A stretch of 64,000 nucleotides of DNA, taken from positions 186,001 to 250,000 of the forward strand of contig NZ_FREV01000003.1 of NCBI RefSeq assembly GCF_900143545.1. The letters are read 5' to 3'. This document shows, piece by piece, positions 38,986 through 48,211 of this stretch. The notes under the pieces are model-generated. The model had not been told where the DNA came from. It made no database searches and saw only the letters and a program-made list of their open reading frames with translations. The first letter of the stretch is position 1, and each line of letters begins with the position of its first letter. This DNA is from Loktanella sp. Alg231-35. GTDB lineage: Bacteria > Pseudomonadota > Alphaproteobacteria > Rhodobacterales > Rhodobacteraceae. Both the position numbers and the translations under genes were made by a program.

Positions 38986-41967
38986 TTAACCTGAACACTC
39001 GTCCCAGCAACACGGGTCGATACTTTGCACATCGCAACAGGCGTCACTGCATCCTTTGTCGCAGCCGCAGGCTGATTTTGACCCGGCGCTGCTTGTGTAG
39101 GCCAGCAGGCGCAGCTTTTTCACCGGAGTTTTGGGATCATCGCTTTTGATGATCAGCTTGTTCGGCGTCGGGCATTTCTGCTCAGCCCGGTAGCGGATCA
39201 ACACGTTGAGGCATGAACCGGGGTGCAGCGTCGCGGGGAAAGGATTGCCCACCAGCTTCCAATACTTGCTTGGCTTCTTGAACGCGACGCTTGAGATGTT
39301 GAGCTTGCAATCGCCGGTATTGCAGATCGTGATCGTCGTTTCGCCCAGACATCCGGCCTTCACGCCGCCGATACAGGTTGATCCTGTGACCGCGATTTTG
39401 CCCCAAAGAACCTTGCCCGATACGTTGACGGTCTTTGGTCCGGTTGGGTCATCGCTTGTCACCGTTATCACGGCGGATTTTGCGCCAATGCTATTGGGCG
39501 CAAAGCGAATGGGCACTGCCACGGACGCGCCAGAGGCGATCCGAATGGGAAAGCTCTGCACATCTGCAACCACGAAATCAGCAGAGGACGACGTGATGTT
39601 GGCCACCGTCAGCGGGCAGGGGCCGCTATTGACCAAGGTCAGTGTCTGGTCGACGTGTTTGTCTACACAGGTGGCGCCGAAATCCCCGCCACCAGCGATG
39701 ATCAGATCCAATTCTGGTGATGGTGCCTTGCCCACGACCTTGATGGTGCGGGTCTGGAACGGCCCGCTTTCAACGGAAATCGTGGCTGCCTTGTTCCCAA
39801 AGGACGTCGGATCGAACCGGATTGGCACTTGCAACGCATTGCCCGGTTCAATGAACAATGGGTAATCCAGCACGTTGGGCACCACGAATTCCGCATTTGA
39901 CGACAGAATATTCGTGATCGGCACGGTGTTCACGCCGCTGTTGCTGAGGGTAAGCATCATATCCTTGAAGCTGCCAAGGCAGGTATGCCCATAATCTCCG
40001 CTGTCAGCGATGAACAGCGACAAGCGCCAACCGGCCCGTTCCACAGCGGCAGAGACGTTGAGCCGTCCAAAACCATAGAACTGTGAAAAGTCAGGACCCG
40101 CATAGGCCGGATTGGTCGAGATCAGGTTGTTCACATCGCGCCAACGGCCCGTGGCATTGGCATTGTTCACGTCGATCTTGACGGCAGTGTCGCGCAGGAT
40201 CGCGCGCACCTCTTCCAGACGCAGGCCGGGGTTGGCCGACAGGATCAGCGCGCAGGCAGCAGCAACAGTAGGTGCTGCGGCTGAGGTGCCACCAAAGGTC
40301 TGCTCTCCTCCAGAAGCATCAAGCGACGGCGCACCAGCACCTTGGGCACAGATATCAATTTCTGGGCCGAAGTTGGATGACCCCACCTTACGCTCAACCC
40401 CGCCGCCATCGGGCAGGTTGGAATTGGCGATGGCCAGTGTATCAGGATGAGCGGCCCAGGTCCGAAAACCAGTGATCAGCGTGTTGGCGTTGCCTGCTGA
40501 GTAGACAACAATGGTGCCCAACCCCCCACGACCGCTATTGGCCAAAAGCTGGAACGTATCATCCATGATGCCAGACAAGGCGACACCGCTGTCACCATGT
40601 GAACAGCTAATGATATCAGCGCCATCGGCAAGCGGTTCGGCGGGCCAACCGGCACTTGGGTTGCCAGTGGTAAAGCCCGCCGCCCACAGCAGAACGTCAG
40701 GGTAATTAGCGCTTGAGAGGGAGGGGCGCTCCATCACGATCTGCCGGGTGTTGGGGGCGATGCCGGACATGTCGTCGTTGTTGTTGGTCAAAGCAGCGAT
40801 AATGCCATAGACACCCATGCCGTGACTTGTGTCGGGCTGATATCCCGGCACTGTGCATTCGCGCAGGCCCGAGAAATCGTAACAGCGCAACACCTGTGCG
40901 GACCCATCAGACAGATTGCCGCCGATATCGGGGTGATCAGTGTCCAGACCGCGATCAAGCGAGGCGACGACAACGTCAGGATCGCCCAATGTAATTTGCG
41001 GTGCGGCCACATCAAGCATCCGCCATGCCTCATCCACGTTTTGCAGCGTCAGATTGGCTTGCGTAGCAAACGTCGGGTCGTTTGGCGGGTCTTCGGGGAA
41101 CGCATCATCAGACAGTTCTGCCATGATATCAGGTTCGCCATAGATCAGCAGGCCGGCATCATGCAGCGCCTCAACGGATTTGAGGTGATCCATCAGATCG
41201 CCCGGCGGCAAGGCCACAAGCCGTGCATTGCGCGCCTGCCGGAAACTGCGCAAGGACGTGCCCTTCAGGCGGGCGATGTGCCGGTCAATCTCATCCTCGG
41301 TGGTGCCGTTCACAAAGCGCAGTACAAACTGATTGTCGATGACTTTGATCTGATCGGCATTCAGATCGACGGGCACACCCACGCGGCCACGATTGCCCGT
41401 GATGCGCATGATCTTTTTGTGCAGATCGGCGCGCAGGTTGGGCGTGTCTTTCTGGGTGATCCGAAACAGCCAGATCGCCCCGTCAGCTTGCATGAACGCA
41501 TCCTTGTCCTTGGTGTAGTCAGGCAAGGCAGCTTCCAGTGGCAGATCCTTGATGATCTGATCACACAGTTTCTTTGCCTCACCCCGGTCAGGGTGAACGT
41601 CAGGAAAGGCCACAGCCAGCATCGGGCCGGGCGGCGGAAAAGGAACAGCGCTCTGACCAAGGCGGTAGAACGGCCAATCCTTTGCGCCTACAAAAAGAGT
41701 CGCAGGTGTTGGATCAGCAGTGACCAAAAACGTCTGCGGCGGTGCCACACCAGCCTTGCCGTCAGCATTGACGCTGTAAGCACCCTGTTGAAGCACACCG
41801 GTATAGACAGCAGTTGAACCCTCACGCTTGAGCTTGTGGGTCTTTTTGCCATCCACCAAGGTCACGTTCATGGCGGTGTCAACGGGCTGACCCAGCCAAT
41901 CGCAAACCGTGACGATCACTGTGGCGCGATCAGGCGCTGGGCGTTCGTTTTTCTGAGATTTAGCCAT
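38986..41967 (-). CDS. Subtilisin-like (S8) protease with HYDIN/ASPM-like repeats and Cys-rich tail
   Basis: A 993-residue protein with no signal peptide. N-terminal about 10-100: an Ig/carboxypeptidase-regulatory-like domain (VIVTVCDWLGQPVD); about 100-300: an uncharacterised region. The S8 domain, about 330-640, has a complete set: Asp 338 (SLDRGLDTDHPD), His 382 (DTSHGMGVYG), oxyanion Asn 493 (YSAGNAN) and Ser 562 (FGGTSAAAPT). Three tandem beta repeats about 650-750, 752-852 and 857-958 resemble ASPM/SPD-2/HYDIN domains. The last 27 residues hold eight cysteines (CGCDKGC ... CC ... CC ... C). It is last in a minus-strand string with a lipase, another S8 protease, a PAP2-like protein and a regulator. 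A cell-surface or cytoplasmic role cannot be decided. Confidence 0.85.
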   Translation of the reverse strand: MAKSQKNERPAPDRATVIVTVCDWLGQPVDTAMNVTLVDGKKTHKLKREGSTAVYTGVLQQGAYSVNADGKAGVAPPQTFLVTADPTPATLFVGAKDWPFYRLGQSAVPFPPPGPMLAVAFPDVHPDRGEAKKLCDQIIKDLPLEAALPDYTKDKDAFMQADGAIWLFRITQKDTPNLRADLHKKIMRITGNRGRVGVPVDLNADQIKVIDNQFVLRFVNGTTEDEIDRHIARLKGTSLRSFRQARNARLVALPPGDLMDHLKSVEALHDAGLLIYGEPDIMAELSDDAFPEDPPNDPTFATQANLTLQNVDEAWRMLDVAAPQITLGDPDVVVASLDRGLDTDHPDIGGNLSDGSAQVLRCYDFSGLRECTVPGYQPDTSHGMGVYGIIAALTNNNDDMSGIAPNTRQIVMERPSLSSANYPDVLLWAAGFTTGNPSAGWPAEPLADGADIISCSHGDSGVALSGIMDDTFQLLANSGRGGLGTIVVYSAGNANTLITGFRTWAAHPDTLAIANSNLPDGGGVERKVGSSNFGPEIDICAQGAGAPSLDASGGEQTFGGTSAAAPTVAAACALILSANPGLRLEEVRAILRDTAVKIDVNNANATGRWRDVNNLISTNPAYAGPDFSQFYGFGRLNVSAAVERAGWRLSLFIADSGDYGHTCLGSFKDMMLTLSNSGVNTVPITNILSSNAEFVVPNVLDYPLFIEPGNALQVPIRFDPTSFGNKAATISVESGPFQTRTIKVVGKAPSPELDLIIAGGGDFGATCVDKHVDQTLTLVNSGPCPLTVANITSSSADFVVADVQSFPIRIASGASVAVPIRFAPNSIGAKSAVITVTSDDPTGPKTVNVSGKVLWGKIAVTGSTCIGGVKAGCLGETTITICNTGDCKLNISSVAFKKPSKYWKLVGNPFPATLHPGSCLNVLIRYRAEQKCPTPNKLIIKSDDPKTPVKKLRLLAYTSSAGSKSACGCDKGCSDACCDVQSIDPCCWDECSG

Positions 41968-42006
41968 TGGAAAACTCCTTATTTGAAATCTGTTGAAAGG
42001 CGCTGT

Positions 42007-43140
42007 TCACGCGAAATCAGGGCGCGCGTGACGCAGCTTGTTGAAAATGGCGGTGCGGGTTGTGGCCTTTGCGGCGCGCGAAACGGGTCTGCCCTTGCGG
42101 ATCAGATCAACGGTTGTCGCAATGACGGTCCGATTGTTGCAAAGCATCCCATGGGCGCAGCGCACAAAGTAACGGGGCAGATCGCCGTGCTCGGCAGAGC
42201 TGCGCGCGACCACGCCGTCGCCATTCTCGGATCTTTTAAACTGGAATCTGCTATCGCCTGCCTTTGCACCAACAATGGTGGATTGTCCGGTGCCAATAAT
42301 CTGGTGAAAACGGGCGTCGGGTGCGGGCAGGGCTGCAACCGAGGATTTGGCGTCATCAAGCAAAGCCGCACTGGGCCTGACGGTATCGGCAGGCCAGTCG
42401 GATGCATCAAAGTGATCCTCTGCATCCATACCATCGCTCGATGGCAGCATTGCCAGAAGGCCCGGAAAATCGCGCAGATAGTTTTGCACCAAAGCGCGGC
42501 GATCATGTACCGTATCAATCCGCGCCAATGTGGCCAGCGTCGGGTGGCTTAGGTCGAACATTTGTAGCGGTGCGTAGGACCCGCGATTGGGTGTGCCAAT
42601 GGTGATGACCCTTGCGATGATCTTGCCATCGGGGTCGGCCGCTGCCATCTGGCGGGCGACCAAACCACCCATTGAATGGCAAACCAACGTGACGCCATTG
42701 AGGTCCTGATCGCGCAGGTCTGCGATCAGCTGATCACCGATCATGTCAGGGGACTGCCGCCAGTCATAAGGCAGAAAATCCGCATCAAAACCGGCCATAC
42801 GCAGCCGCGCCAAAAGCTGCCCATAAGAGGCCGCAAGCGCGCCTGTCGCTGTCACTGGGTTGGGCCATTTTAGACGGGCGATGCCGCCTGCGGCGATCTC
42901 GGCGGGGTGCAGCCAGGCAGCTTCCAATGTGTCGCCATTCATGACGCTTAACCGAGAACCCATCATGCCGGGCAGGATGAGAACCTTACCGCGGTCAGTA
43001 TGTTGGTTGGCGATTGCCGGGCAGGGTGCAGTTTGGGCACTGCGGTCGGCGCCAAGCTGCGCAATCACGGACTTGACCCATTGAACAGGGTTGGGTGCCA
43101 GTGACGGGCGGCTTGCCCATGTCAGTGTTGCTGTTGTCAT
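42007..43140 (-). CDS. Alpha/beta-hydrolase lipase/esterase (LCAT-like)
   Basis: A 377-residue hydrolase without a signal peptide. VLILPGMMGSRLSV (about 53-66) is the LCAT/PGAP1-like oxyanion-hole start. The nucleophile elbow is VCHSMGGLVARQ (Ser 156), the likely acid is Asp 308 in NGDGVV, and the base His 330 in RCAHGML. It probably acts on a lipid or acyl ester. The start at 43140 follows a GGGGGTAGGAC run; upstream codons to 43167 are possible. It sits between two S8 protease genes, 95 bases after the upstream one, a gap with repeats that may be regulatory. Confidence 0.85.
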   Translation of the reverse strand: MTTATLTWASRPSLAPNPVQWVKSVIAQLGADRSAQTAPCPAIANQHTDRGKVLILPGMMGSRLSVMNGDTLEAAWLHPAEIAAGGIARLKWPNPVTATGALAASYGQLLARLRMAGFDADFLPYDWRQSPDMIGDQLIADLRDQDLNGVTLVCHSMGGLVARQMAAADPDGKIIARVITIGTPNRGSYAPLQMFDLSHPTLATLARIDTVHDRRALVQNYLRDFPGLLAMLPSSDGMDAEDHFDASDWPADTVRPSAALLDDAKSSVAALPAPDARFHQIIGTGQSTIVGAKAGDSRFQFKRSENGDGVVARSSAEHGDLPRYFVRCAHGMLCNNRTVIATTVDLIRKGRPVSRAAKATTRTAIFNKLRHARPDFA

Positions 43141-43193
43141 TGTCCTACCCCCAATTGCGAGACACAATCAAAGGGTAGGGGTTGCCGTTACGT

Positions 43194-43241
43194 CAGTGTG
43201 AGTGAGAACAGTGTGAAGAGTTCATTCACGATAATTCACAC
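43194..43241. promoter_or_regulatory. TTCACAC-like cluster upstream of the lipase gene
   Basis: CAGTGTGA at 43194-43201 and 43209-43216 (TCACACTG on the minus strand, 15 bases apart) and TTCACG/TTCACAC at 43225-43241 on the plus strand. The same TTCACAC core appears at 48137-48154 near the regulator, so this may be an internal promoter control site of the string. Confidence 0.4.
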
Positions 43242-45302
43242 CCCCGCGCCACCGCCATTCACAGCCGGTTGCGGCGGTTTGGATCCACAGACAGGTGGTG
43301 CACGGTAAGTCCCTGAACGTGCTTTGTTTTTCGCAGCTTCCAGCGTGACATCGGGGCCGGGTTCGGGAAGTGGCTCAAAGCCTTGTTTAGGGTCGAGATC
43401 CGCCGCGATATTGGCCACCATCAAGCGGCTGGCTGCGGCTGCGGCGGCACTTGTGCCCACGATCCGCGCGCCTGATCCTGACAGCACACCAATCGAAGGT
43501 AAGCCGGGGCGAAACGCCCCCTGATCGGCCACCGCCGAGATCACAGGCGCCTCTGGGCCCATGATCACGTCACCACCGGGCAAAGCGGCAAGCGCGCTAC
43601 TGCCGCTGTAAGGCGAGGGCTCTCTGGTGGTTTGATCATAGCCTGCGACGCGGATCGTCGAAGGCGCTGTGCCAATTCCGTTAATACATCCATAGCCCCG
43701 GATCGGGGGTAAGGGGTTAGCGGCAGCGTTGCCAGCAAGATCAACCAGACGGCTTTGTTGTCCACCGGTGCCCAGTTGCGTTGGGTCATCATCGCGCTGT
43801 ACCCAGACATCCATTGCCTGCGCGCCTGCCAAAGGCGTTGCCGACATATCCACCTTGATCGTCCAGGTGCCCACCGGGGTGCGCCTGAATTCGGCAGGGT
43901 CCGGTACGGTTGGAACCAATGCGATCATGATGCGCCAGCGGTTACCAAGGTGTTTGTCGACCGACAGCTGGCCAATGTTCGCCCCGCCGCGTTCAAGCTC
44001 GGTAAAACGTCGTGGATCACCGTTAGCAAGGTTGGGGTCAGGGGCCACAGGGATGAAACCGGGGACATCTAGATCAGTGCCTTCTGGCGGGGTCACAACC
44101 ACGTCCCAACCCGCAGGATCGAAATCAGGCGGCAACCATATCTCTAGGTAGCTGGATGTGCGATCATCGGGCATGATCTTCCAACCAAACTCAATGATGC
44201 CGTCTGTCATGTCGGGTTCCATGAACCGTGCGTGCATGTCATTGGCAAAGTTGTTGCCGGTTGGCATAACAAGTTCGGTCAGCGGTTGAAAACCCTTGCG
44301 CTGGGTCACCAGATTTTCGACAGCCAGCTCAAAACTGGATTGCCCATCGTGGCGATTGGCGCTCCAGCCGTAGCTGAAGTTCACGATCAGCGGAATTTCA
44401 GGGACGTTATAGCGATCAGCAATCGCGCGGGCGCGGTGCATGATGTACTCCATCGCGCTTAGCATCATCATTTCCTTGCCAATACCTGAGGTATCCCATG
44501 CAATCGTATTGGGCAGCTGCACCGCAAGGATTTGCACATCGTCGGGCAGTGCATCCGCGCCGACATAGCAGTCATTGCCCGCCGCAATCCCCGCGATATG
44601 CCCGCCATGCGTAGCATGATGGGTCAGCACGGTGCCCAGCTCGGGCAGGTCGCGGTCAATCGCACCGCTGGCGCGGTACATGGCCATTTCATTGCGGCCA
44701 TGGTCAGCGCGCAGCGTGTCGATTTCTGTGTTTGTTACTTCACGGCCAAAAGGCACGGCGGCGCTGTTTTCCGCCTTCGCCGCTTGCAGCCAGCACAGGT
44801 TGATGCGGCTTTTGCCAGTGCTGTCCAGAAAGGCGCGATGCACAAATGGGATACCATCATCAATCACGCCGATGATGGCTTTGGGAGGTGTAGTAGCGGT
44901 CCAACCATTCAGCGCTGTGGCAGGGTCATAGGTGTCGGGCCAGGTTTTAGGATTGATCGGCATATTCAGGCGAAACCGCGGACCGTCAAGTGCGTGCAGG
45001 ATCTTGGACAGTTTGGTGTCCTGCGTATCATCCTCCGTCAGGGTCGGTGCTGTGCCCTTGTCATGGATCGCAAAAGGCGTGACTTGCGGATCTTCCGACC
45101 ACAAAGGTGGCACACGAATATCGATCCCCGGCTTTTGCTCTAGCATGCCTTGCCCTTCCATCAGGGCAGAGAAATGCGTGCCTGCGCCATTCTTGATCGC
45201 CGGAAAGGCAAAGGGAAAACCCAGCTCTGGCGCATAGATCCACCGCTCATAGGGGCCGGTATAGCGATCAATTTGTTCGGTTGGAGCGCGCTGCTGAAAC
45301 AT
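43236..45302 (-). CDS. Subtilisin-like (S8) serine protease
   Basis: A 688-residue S8 protease with no signal peptide. The catalytic triad is visible: Asp 148 (IIGVIDDGIP), His 232 (HATHGGHIAG), Ser 618 (RIVGTSAAAAAASR), with the oxyanion Asn near 350 (MPTGNN). The triad is spread over a long insertion (about 360-540) that includes a beta-rich domain. The protein differs from the other protease of the string: no HYDIN repeats, and a Pro/Gly-rich C-terminus. It lies only 3 bases after the PAP2-like gene, so the two are surely co-transcribed. Confidence 0.85.
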   Translation of the reverse strand: MFQQRAPTEQIDRYTGPYERWIYAPELGFPFAFPAIKNGAGTHFSALMEGQGMLEQKPGIDIRVPPLWSEDPQVTPFAIHDKGTAPTLTEDDTQDTKLSKILHALDGPRFRLNMPINPKTWPDTYDPATALNGWTATTPPKAIIGVIDDGIPFVHRAFLDSTGKSRINLCWLQAAKAENSAAVPFGREVTNTEIDTLRADHGRNEMAMYRASGAIDRDLPELGTVLTHHATHGGHIAGIAAGNDCYVGADALPDDVQILAVQLPNTIAWDTSGIGKEMMMLSAMEYIMHRARAIADRYNVPEIPLIVNFSYGWSANRHDGQSSFELAVENLVTQRKGFQPLTELVMPTGNNFANDMHARFMEPDMTDGIIEFGWKIMPDDRTSSYLEIWLPPDFDPAGWDVVVTPPEGTDLDVPGFIPVAPDPNLANGDPRRFTELERGGANIGQLSVDKHLGNRWRIMIALVPTVPDPAEFRRTPVGTWTIKVDMSATPLAGAQAMDVWVQRDDDPTQLGTGGQQSRLVDLAGNAAANPLPPIRGYGCINGIGTAPSTIRVAGYDQTTREPSPYSGSSALAALPGGDVIMGPEAPVISAVADQGAFRPGLPSIGVLSGSGARIVGTSAAAAAASRLMVANIAADLDPKQGFEPLPEPGPDVTLEAAKNKARSGTYRAPPVCGSKPPQPAVNGGGAGV

Positions 45303-45305
45303 GGA

Positions 45306-46406
45306 TCAAACCCCCTGCAACTCTGCGGCGGCTTGCGCGTAGAGCCATGAGAACGCGGGTTTTGCAGCAACGGTATGCGATGGGTTTGCAATCGTCATGC
45401 CCGCATCAGTCGCGGCACCAACGTCACGGAAATCAAGGTCGAAGAAATCCACGTTATTGGCCGCAAAATGCGTGTGATGAATATCCGTGGGTTTGCCCGC
45501 ACGGTTCAGTACGGTTTGCGCCACCAGACGGCCAAGGGCCGCCCCTGCCCAGCTGTCGACCGGGTAATGCACGCCAGCCACAGTGCGGTTCACGGCGATC
45601 CGTTCGGCCAGACCGCGCAGGGTGGCGATCCGTTCAGCCTCGTCTGCCAAAGTGCCCCAATCGGCGATCAGCGCCTCCAACACGGTCAGCACCGCGTAGG
45701 CCTCGGTCGCATGCGCGGAAGGGAAACTGCCATGTCCGGGCGTCGGGATCATCGGCATGACCCGCGCGTCCAGCTGATCAGGGCGGCGGATGGCCAGATG
45801 ATGTTTTGCAATCATTGCCGTATGTGCTGCGGCGACTTGGGTGGCTGTGATCAGCTCGAAGGTCTTGCTGTGATGGGCCTCGTGCAGGCCAAGGATCATT
45901 GCAAAATAGGGCGTCGGAAAGCCCAGTTGCGATGTGACCTCGGCGCTGCGCTCGGCACGCAGGTTGGCATATTCGGCCACCAACGTGCATTGGTCGCGCA
46001 GCAGGCTGCTGGCTGGGCGCACAAATGTCAGGCTATCTTGGGCATCTACAGCAAGGATAACTCTTGCTGGGTCATCATCGGTCGCTGCGACCGCTGTTGC
46101 TGAAATGCCGGACAGATATTCGCTGACATAAAGCGAGCCGCGCACCCATGTGGCCAGCCCCGCGAGGTTGGCACTGTCCGAAAATGGCAACTCTTTGGTC
46201 GTTGGTGTTGTGCCGCCTTCGGTCAGATGGCGCAGCCCTTCCGCCGTTGTCTGCAAGCCATGGGTGGTTGCCGCATCATATCCACCGGGGTCTTGTGCGC
46301 CTAGGAACGCGCCAAGGCCGGTAAAGTTGGTGCCACCACCAAACCCACCAAATCCACCAAAGCCGCCGAAACCACCAAAGCCGCCAAATCCACCATATTG
46401 TGCCAT
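45306..46406 (-). CDS. PAP2/vanadium haloperoxidase-fold protein with GGF-repeat N-terminus
   Basis: A 366-residue protein. The phosphatase/haloperoxidase signature is complete: K201-x6-R208-P209 (KHHLAIRRP), P229-S-A-H232 (GSFPSAHATE) and R274-x5-H280-x3-D284 (NRTVAGVHYPVD). No membrane helices are evident, unlike PAP2 lipid phosphatases, so it resembles soluble acid phosphatase/haloperoxidase types. The first 25 residues are MAQY plus six GGF triplets and a GGG, a low-complexity Phe-Gly tail. Substrate: phosphate ester or halide oxidation, undecided; the spacing KxxxxxxRP and PSAH suits either. It is the second gene of the five-gene string, 26 bases after the regulator. Confidence 0.82.
   Translation of the reverse strand: MAQYGGFGGFGGFGGFGGFGGFGGGTNFTGLGAFLGAQDPGGYDAATTHGLQTTAEGLRHLTEGGTTPTTKELPFSDSANLAGLATWVRGSLYVSEYLSGISATAVAATDDDPARVILAVDAQDSLTFVRPASSLLRDQCTLVAEYANLRAERSAEVTSQLGFPTPYFAMILGLHEAHHSKTFELITATQVAAAHTAMIAKHHLAIRRPDQLDARVMPMIPTPGHGSFPSAHATEAYAVLTVLEALIADWGTLADEAERIATLRGLAERIAVNRTVAGVHYPVDSWAGAALGRLVAQTVLNRAGKPTDIHHTHFAANNVDFFDLDFRDVGAATDAGMTIANPSHTVAAKPAFSWLYAQAAAELQGV
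46332..46394 (-). repeat. Nonanucleotide repeat coding for (GGF)6-GGG
   Basis: Seven nine-base units, read on the minus strand as GGNGGNTTT (last unit ending GGN), encode the N-terminal GGF tract of the PAP2-like protein. The units differ at synonymous positions, so the amino-acid pattern is kept under selection while the DNA has drifted. Confidence 0.8.
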
Positions 46407-46432
46407 TCCCGTTCTCCCTTTGTCGTGCGTTC

Positions 46433-48076
46433 TTATGTAATGCCTGCCGATGACAGAGCCTTGATCACCAGTTTTCCGGTCTTGTTTTCGGATGACGGGT
46501 GCGTGTTGCGATATTCAGTCAGTCTGAATTCAGGAAACCTGCGTTGCAGGTCTCGTGCGGTGTCTTGCGCCTCTGACCCGCGATCAAGCGCGTGCAATGC
46601 TGCAATGCGCGTGCGCAAAGTCGAGATATGCCGGTCGTTGGACGCCAGCGATCTGTCAGCCAGTACCAGTGCTTGTTCATAGTCCTCTGCCGCCAGATGG
46701 GCGGAACTGGCAAGGCTGTCGAAATAATACCCAAAGGGATCAATCGGCGACAGGCGTCGTGCCGTTTCGGTGGCGCGGATGGCCGATTTGCCTTCGTCGC
46801 GAAACGCCATCAGCGATCCGCGCAGCAGCCATGACATGCTTTCATTGGGGTTAACCTCTTGGGCGGCAGTATAGCGCGCCTCGGCCACGTTGAGGTTTTT
46901 CAGAATATTGCCATTCACGAACCCATCTATGGTCAGACCGAAACTATACTGCGGGTCCAGATCAAGCGACCGCGCTGTGCAATCCAGCGCCTTTTGCGTG
47001 TCGCTGGCACGATCCGTGGTGTAATTTTTGATGATGCTCAGCACATACCATTTGCCCAGCCAAGCATGGACCTGCGCGCTATAGGGCGCGCGGGCCACGG
47101 CTTCGTCCAGAAACTGCCGGGCGCGCAGAAAGTCCCGCAAGGTCGGATGATGCATCGCCGTGGCACCGGCGATCAGCAGCTTATGATCGGGCAATTGTGG
47201 TAACGGCGTCTGCCGCCCCATCTGCAAGGCACTTTCGGCGATTGAGCGGCCAGCGGTCTGCACCACATTGACCAGCCAATCCATCACATGTTCGGCGAAT
47301 TTGTCCTTGGGACAATGTAGGTTGCGGTTCCACAGCAACGCTCCGGTGCGTGTGTCGATGAAATCCATATCGGCGATCCACTCATCGCCGTGTGGGCGCA
47401 TGGACCCGGTGAGCAGATAATCGACGCCCAATGTATCCCGCACGCCTTTGACGTCGATGAATTGTTGCGACATTTCGCGGCCCGACAGGTGCGAAATCAC
47501 GGAAATCAGCGAAGAGCGTGACATCATGCGGCAGGCTTCTTCGGCGATCCAGTCGGCGGCAATTGCCAGATCGGGCGGGCTGCCGGGCAGCACGGCCAAG
47601 GGCAGGGCACAAACGCGGGGCTGTACCCGGCGCGGCCCGCGTGACTGCGACAGATGGCAAAGGGCTGCCACATTGGACGGATCATCGCGAATGGCATCGC
47701 GCCAGGCCACAAACTCTGCCTCTTTGACGTTGAGATCAGCCAGAAACGCCCCGTCAGAGGGATGACCCATGACCCTGATGCGGGTCAGGTCAATTTCAAT
47801 CTCGGTCGTAGAGACATTCAGGATATCCTCAAAGCGTGCGCCAATCAGCTTGCGCAGATCAGACAACGCACGGCGCAAATTTTGGTGGCCACTTTCATAG
47901 TCGGCCAAACCCCAGAGCGTTTCCTGCAGGTAAGAGCGGGTGCGCCGGCCCAAAGGCGCCGTGACCAGCAGAGCAAAGAGAGCGCGGTGCTTGGCCCCGG
48001 TGACCTCGGTCCGCGGGGTTTGCGTGCTGCGCAGCACGCATGTGCCAAACAAGGCAATCTCGAAATCGACCGGCAC
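46433..48076 (-). CDS. SARP-like DNA-binding regulator with TolB-like and TPR regions
   Basis: A 547-residue protein with GTG start after AGGAGAG. N-terminal winged helix about 1-100 resembling SARP/OmpR-type domains (AKHRALFALLVTAPLGRRTRSYLQETLWG, HQNLRRALSDLRKLIG). The middle, about 160-260, looks like the TolB/FlgO-like domain of adenylate-cyclase-type regulators (DTLGVDYLLTGSMR, IDTRTGALLWNRNL). The C-terminal half has TPR-type helical repeats. It heads the protease/lipase/PAP2 string and is its probable activator. No ATPase or cyclase motif is seen, so signalling may be by protein contact. Confidence 0.8.
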   Translation of the reverse strand: MPVDFEIALFGTCVLRSTQTPRTEVTGAKHRALFALLVTAPLGRRTRSYLQETLWGLADYESGHQNLRRALSDLRKLIGARFEDILNVSTTEIEIDLTRIRVMGHPSDGAFLADLNVKEAEFVAWRDAIRDDPSNVAALCHLSQSRGPRRVQPRVCALPLAVLPGSPPDLAIAADWIAEEACRMMSRSSLISVISHLSGREMSQQFIDVKGVRDTLGVDYLLTGSMRPHGDEWIADMDFIDTRTGALLWNRNLHCPKDKFAEHVMDWLVNVVQTAGRSIAESALQMGRQTPLPQLPDHKLLIAGATAMHHPTLRDFLRARQFLDEAVARAPYSAQVHAWLGKWYVLSIIKNYTTDRASDTQKALDCTARSLDLDPQYSFGLTIDGFVNGNILKNLNVAEARYTAAQEVNPNESMSWLLRGSLMAFRDEGKSAIRATETARRLSPIDPFGYYFDSLASSAHLAAEDYEQALVLADRSLASNDRHISTLRTRIAALHALDRGSEAQDTARDLQRRFPEFRLTEYRNTHPSSENKTGKLVIKALSSAGIT

Positions 48077-48136
48077 CCATACTCTCCTGTTATCCCAAGC
48101 ATAGCTTACGCAGGGGAAATTGGATTGGACAACCGT

Positions 48137-48154
48137 TTCACACTGAATTCACAC
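48137..48154. promoter_or_regulatory. TTCACAC direct repeats near the SARP-like gene
   Basis: Two copies of TTCACAC at 48137-48143 and 48148-48154, exactly 11 bases apart start to start, in the divergent interval between the SARP-like gene and the small gene at 48212. Heptamer direct repeats at 11-base spacing are the usual form of SARP binding sites, though the classic SARP heptamer sequence differs. Confidence 0.5.
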
Positions 48155-48211
48155 CGTGCAACGCGTCGGAATTGCTAGGGTTGGGGCAGAACGCGATAAC
48201 ACGGATTTACC

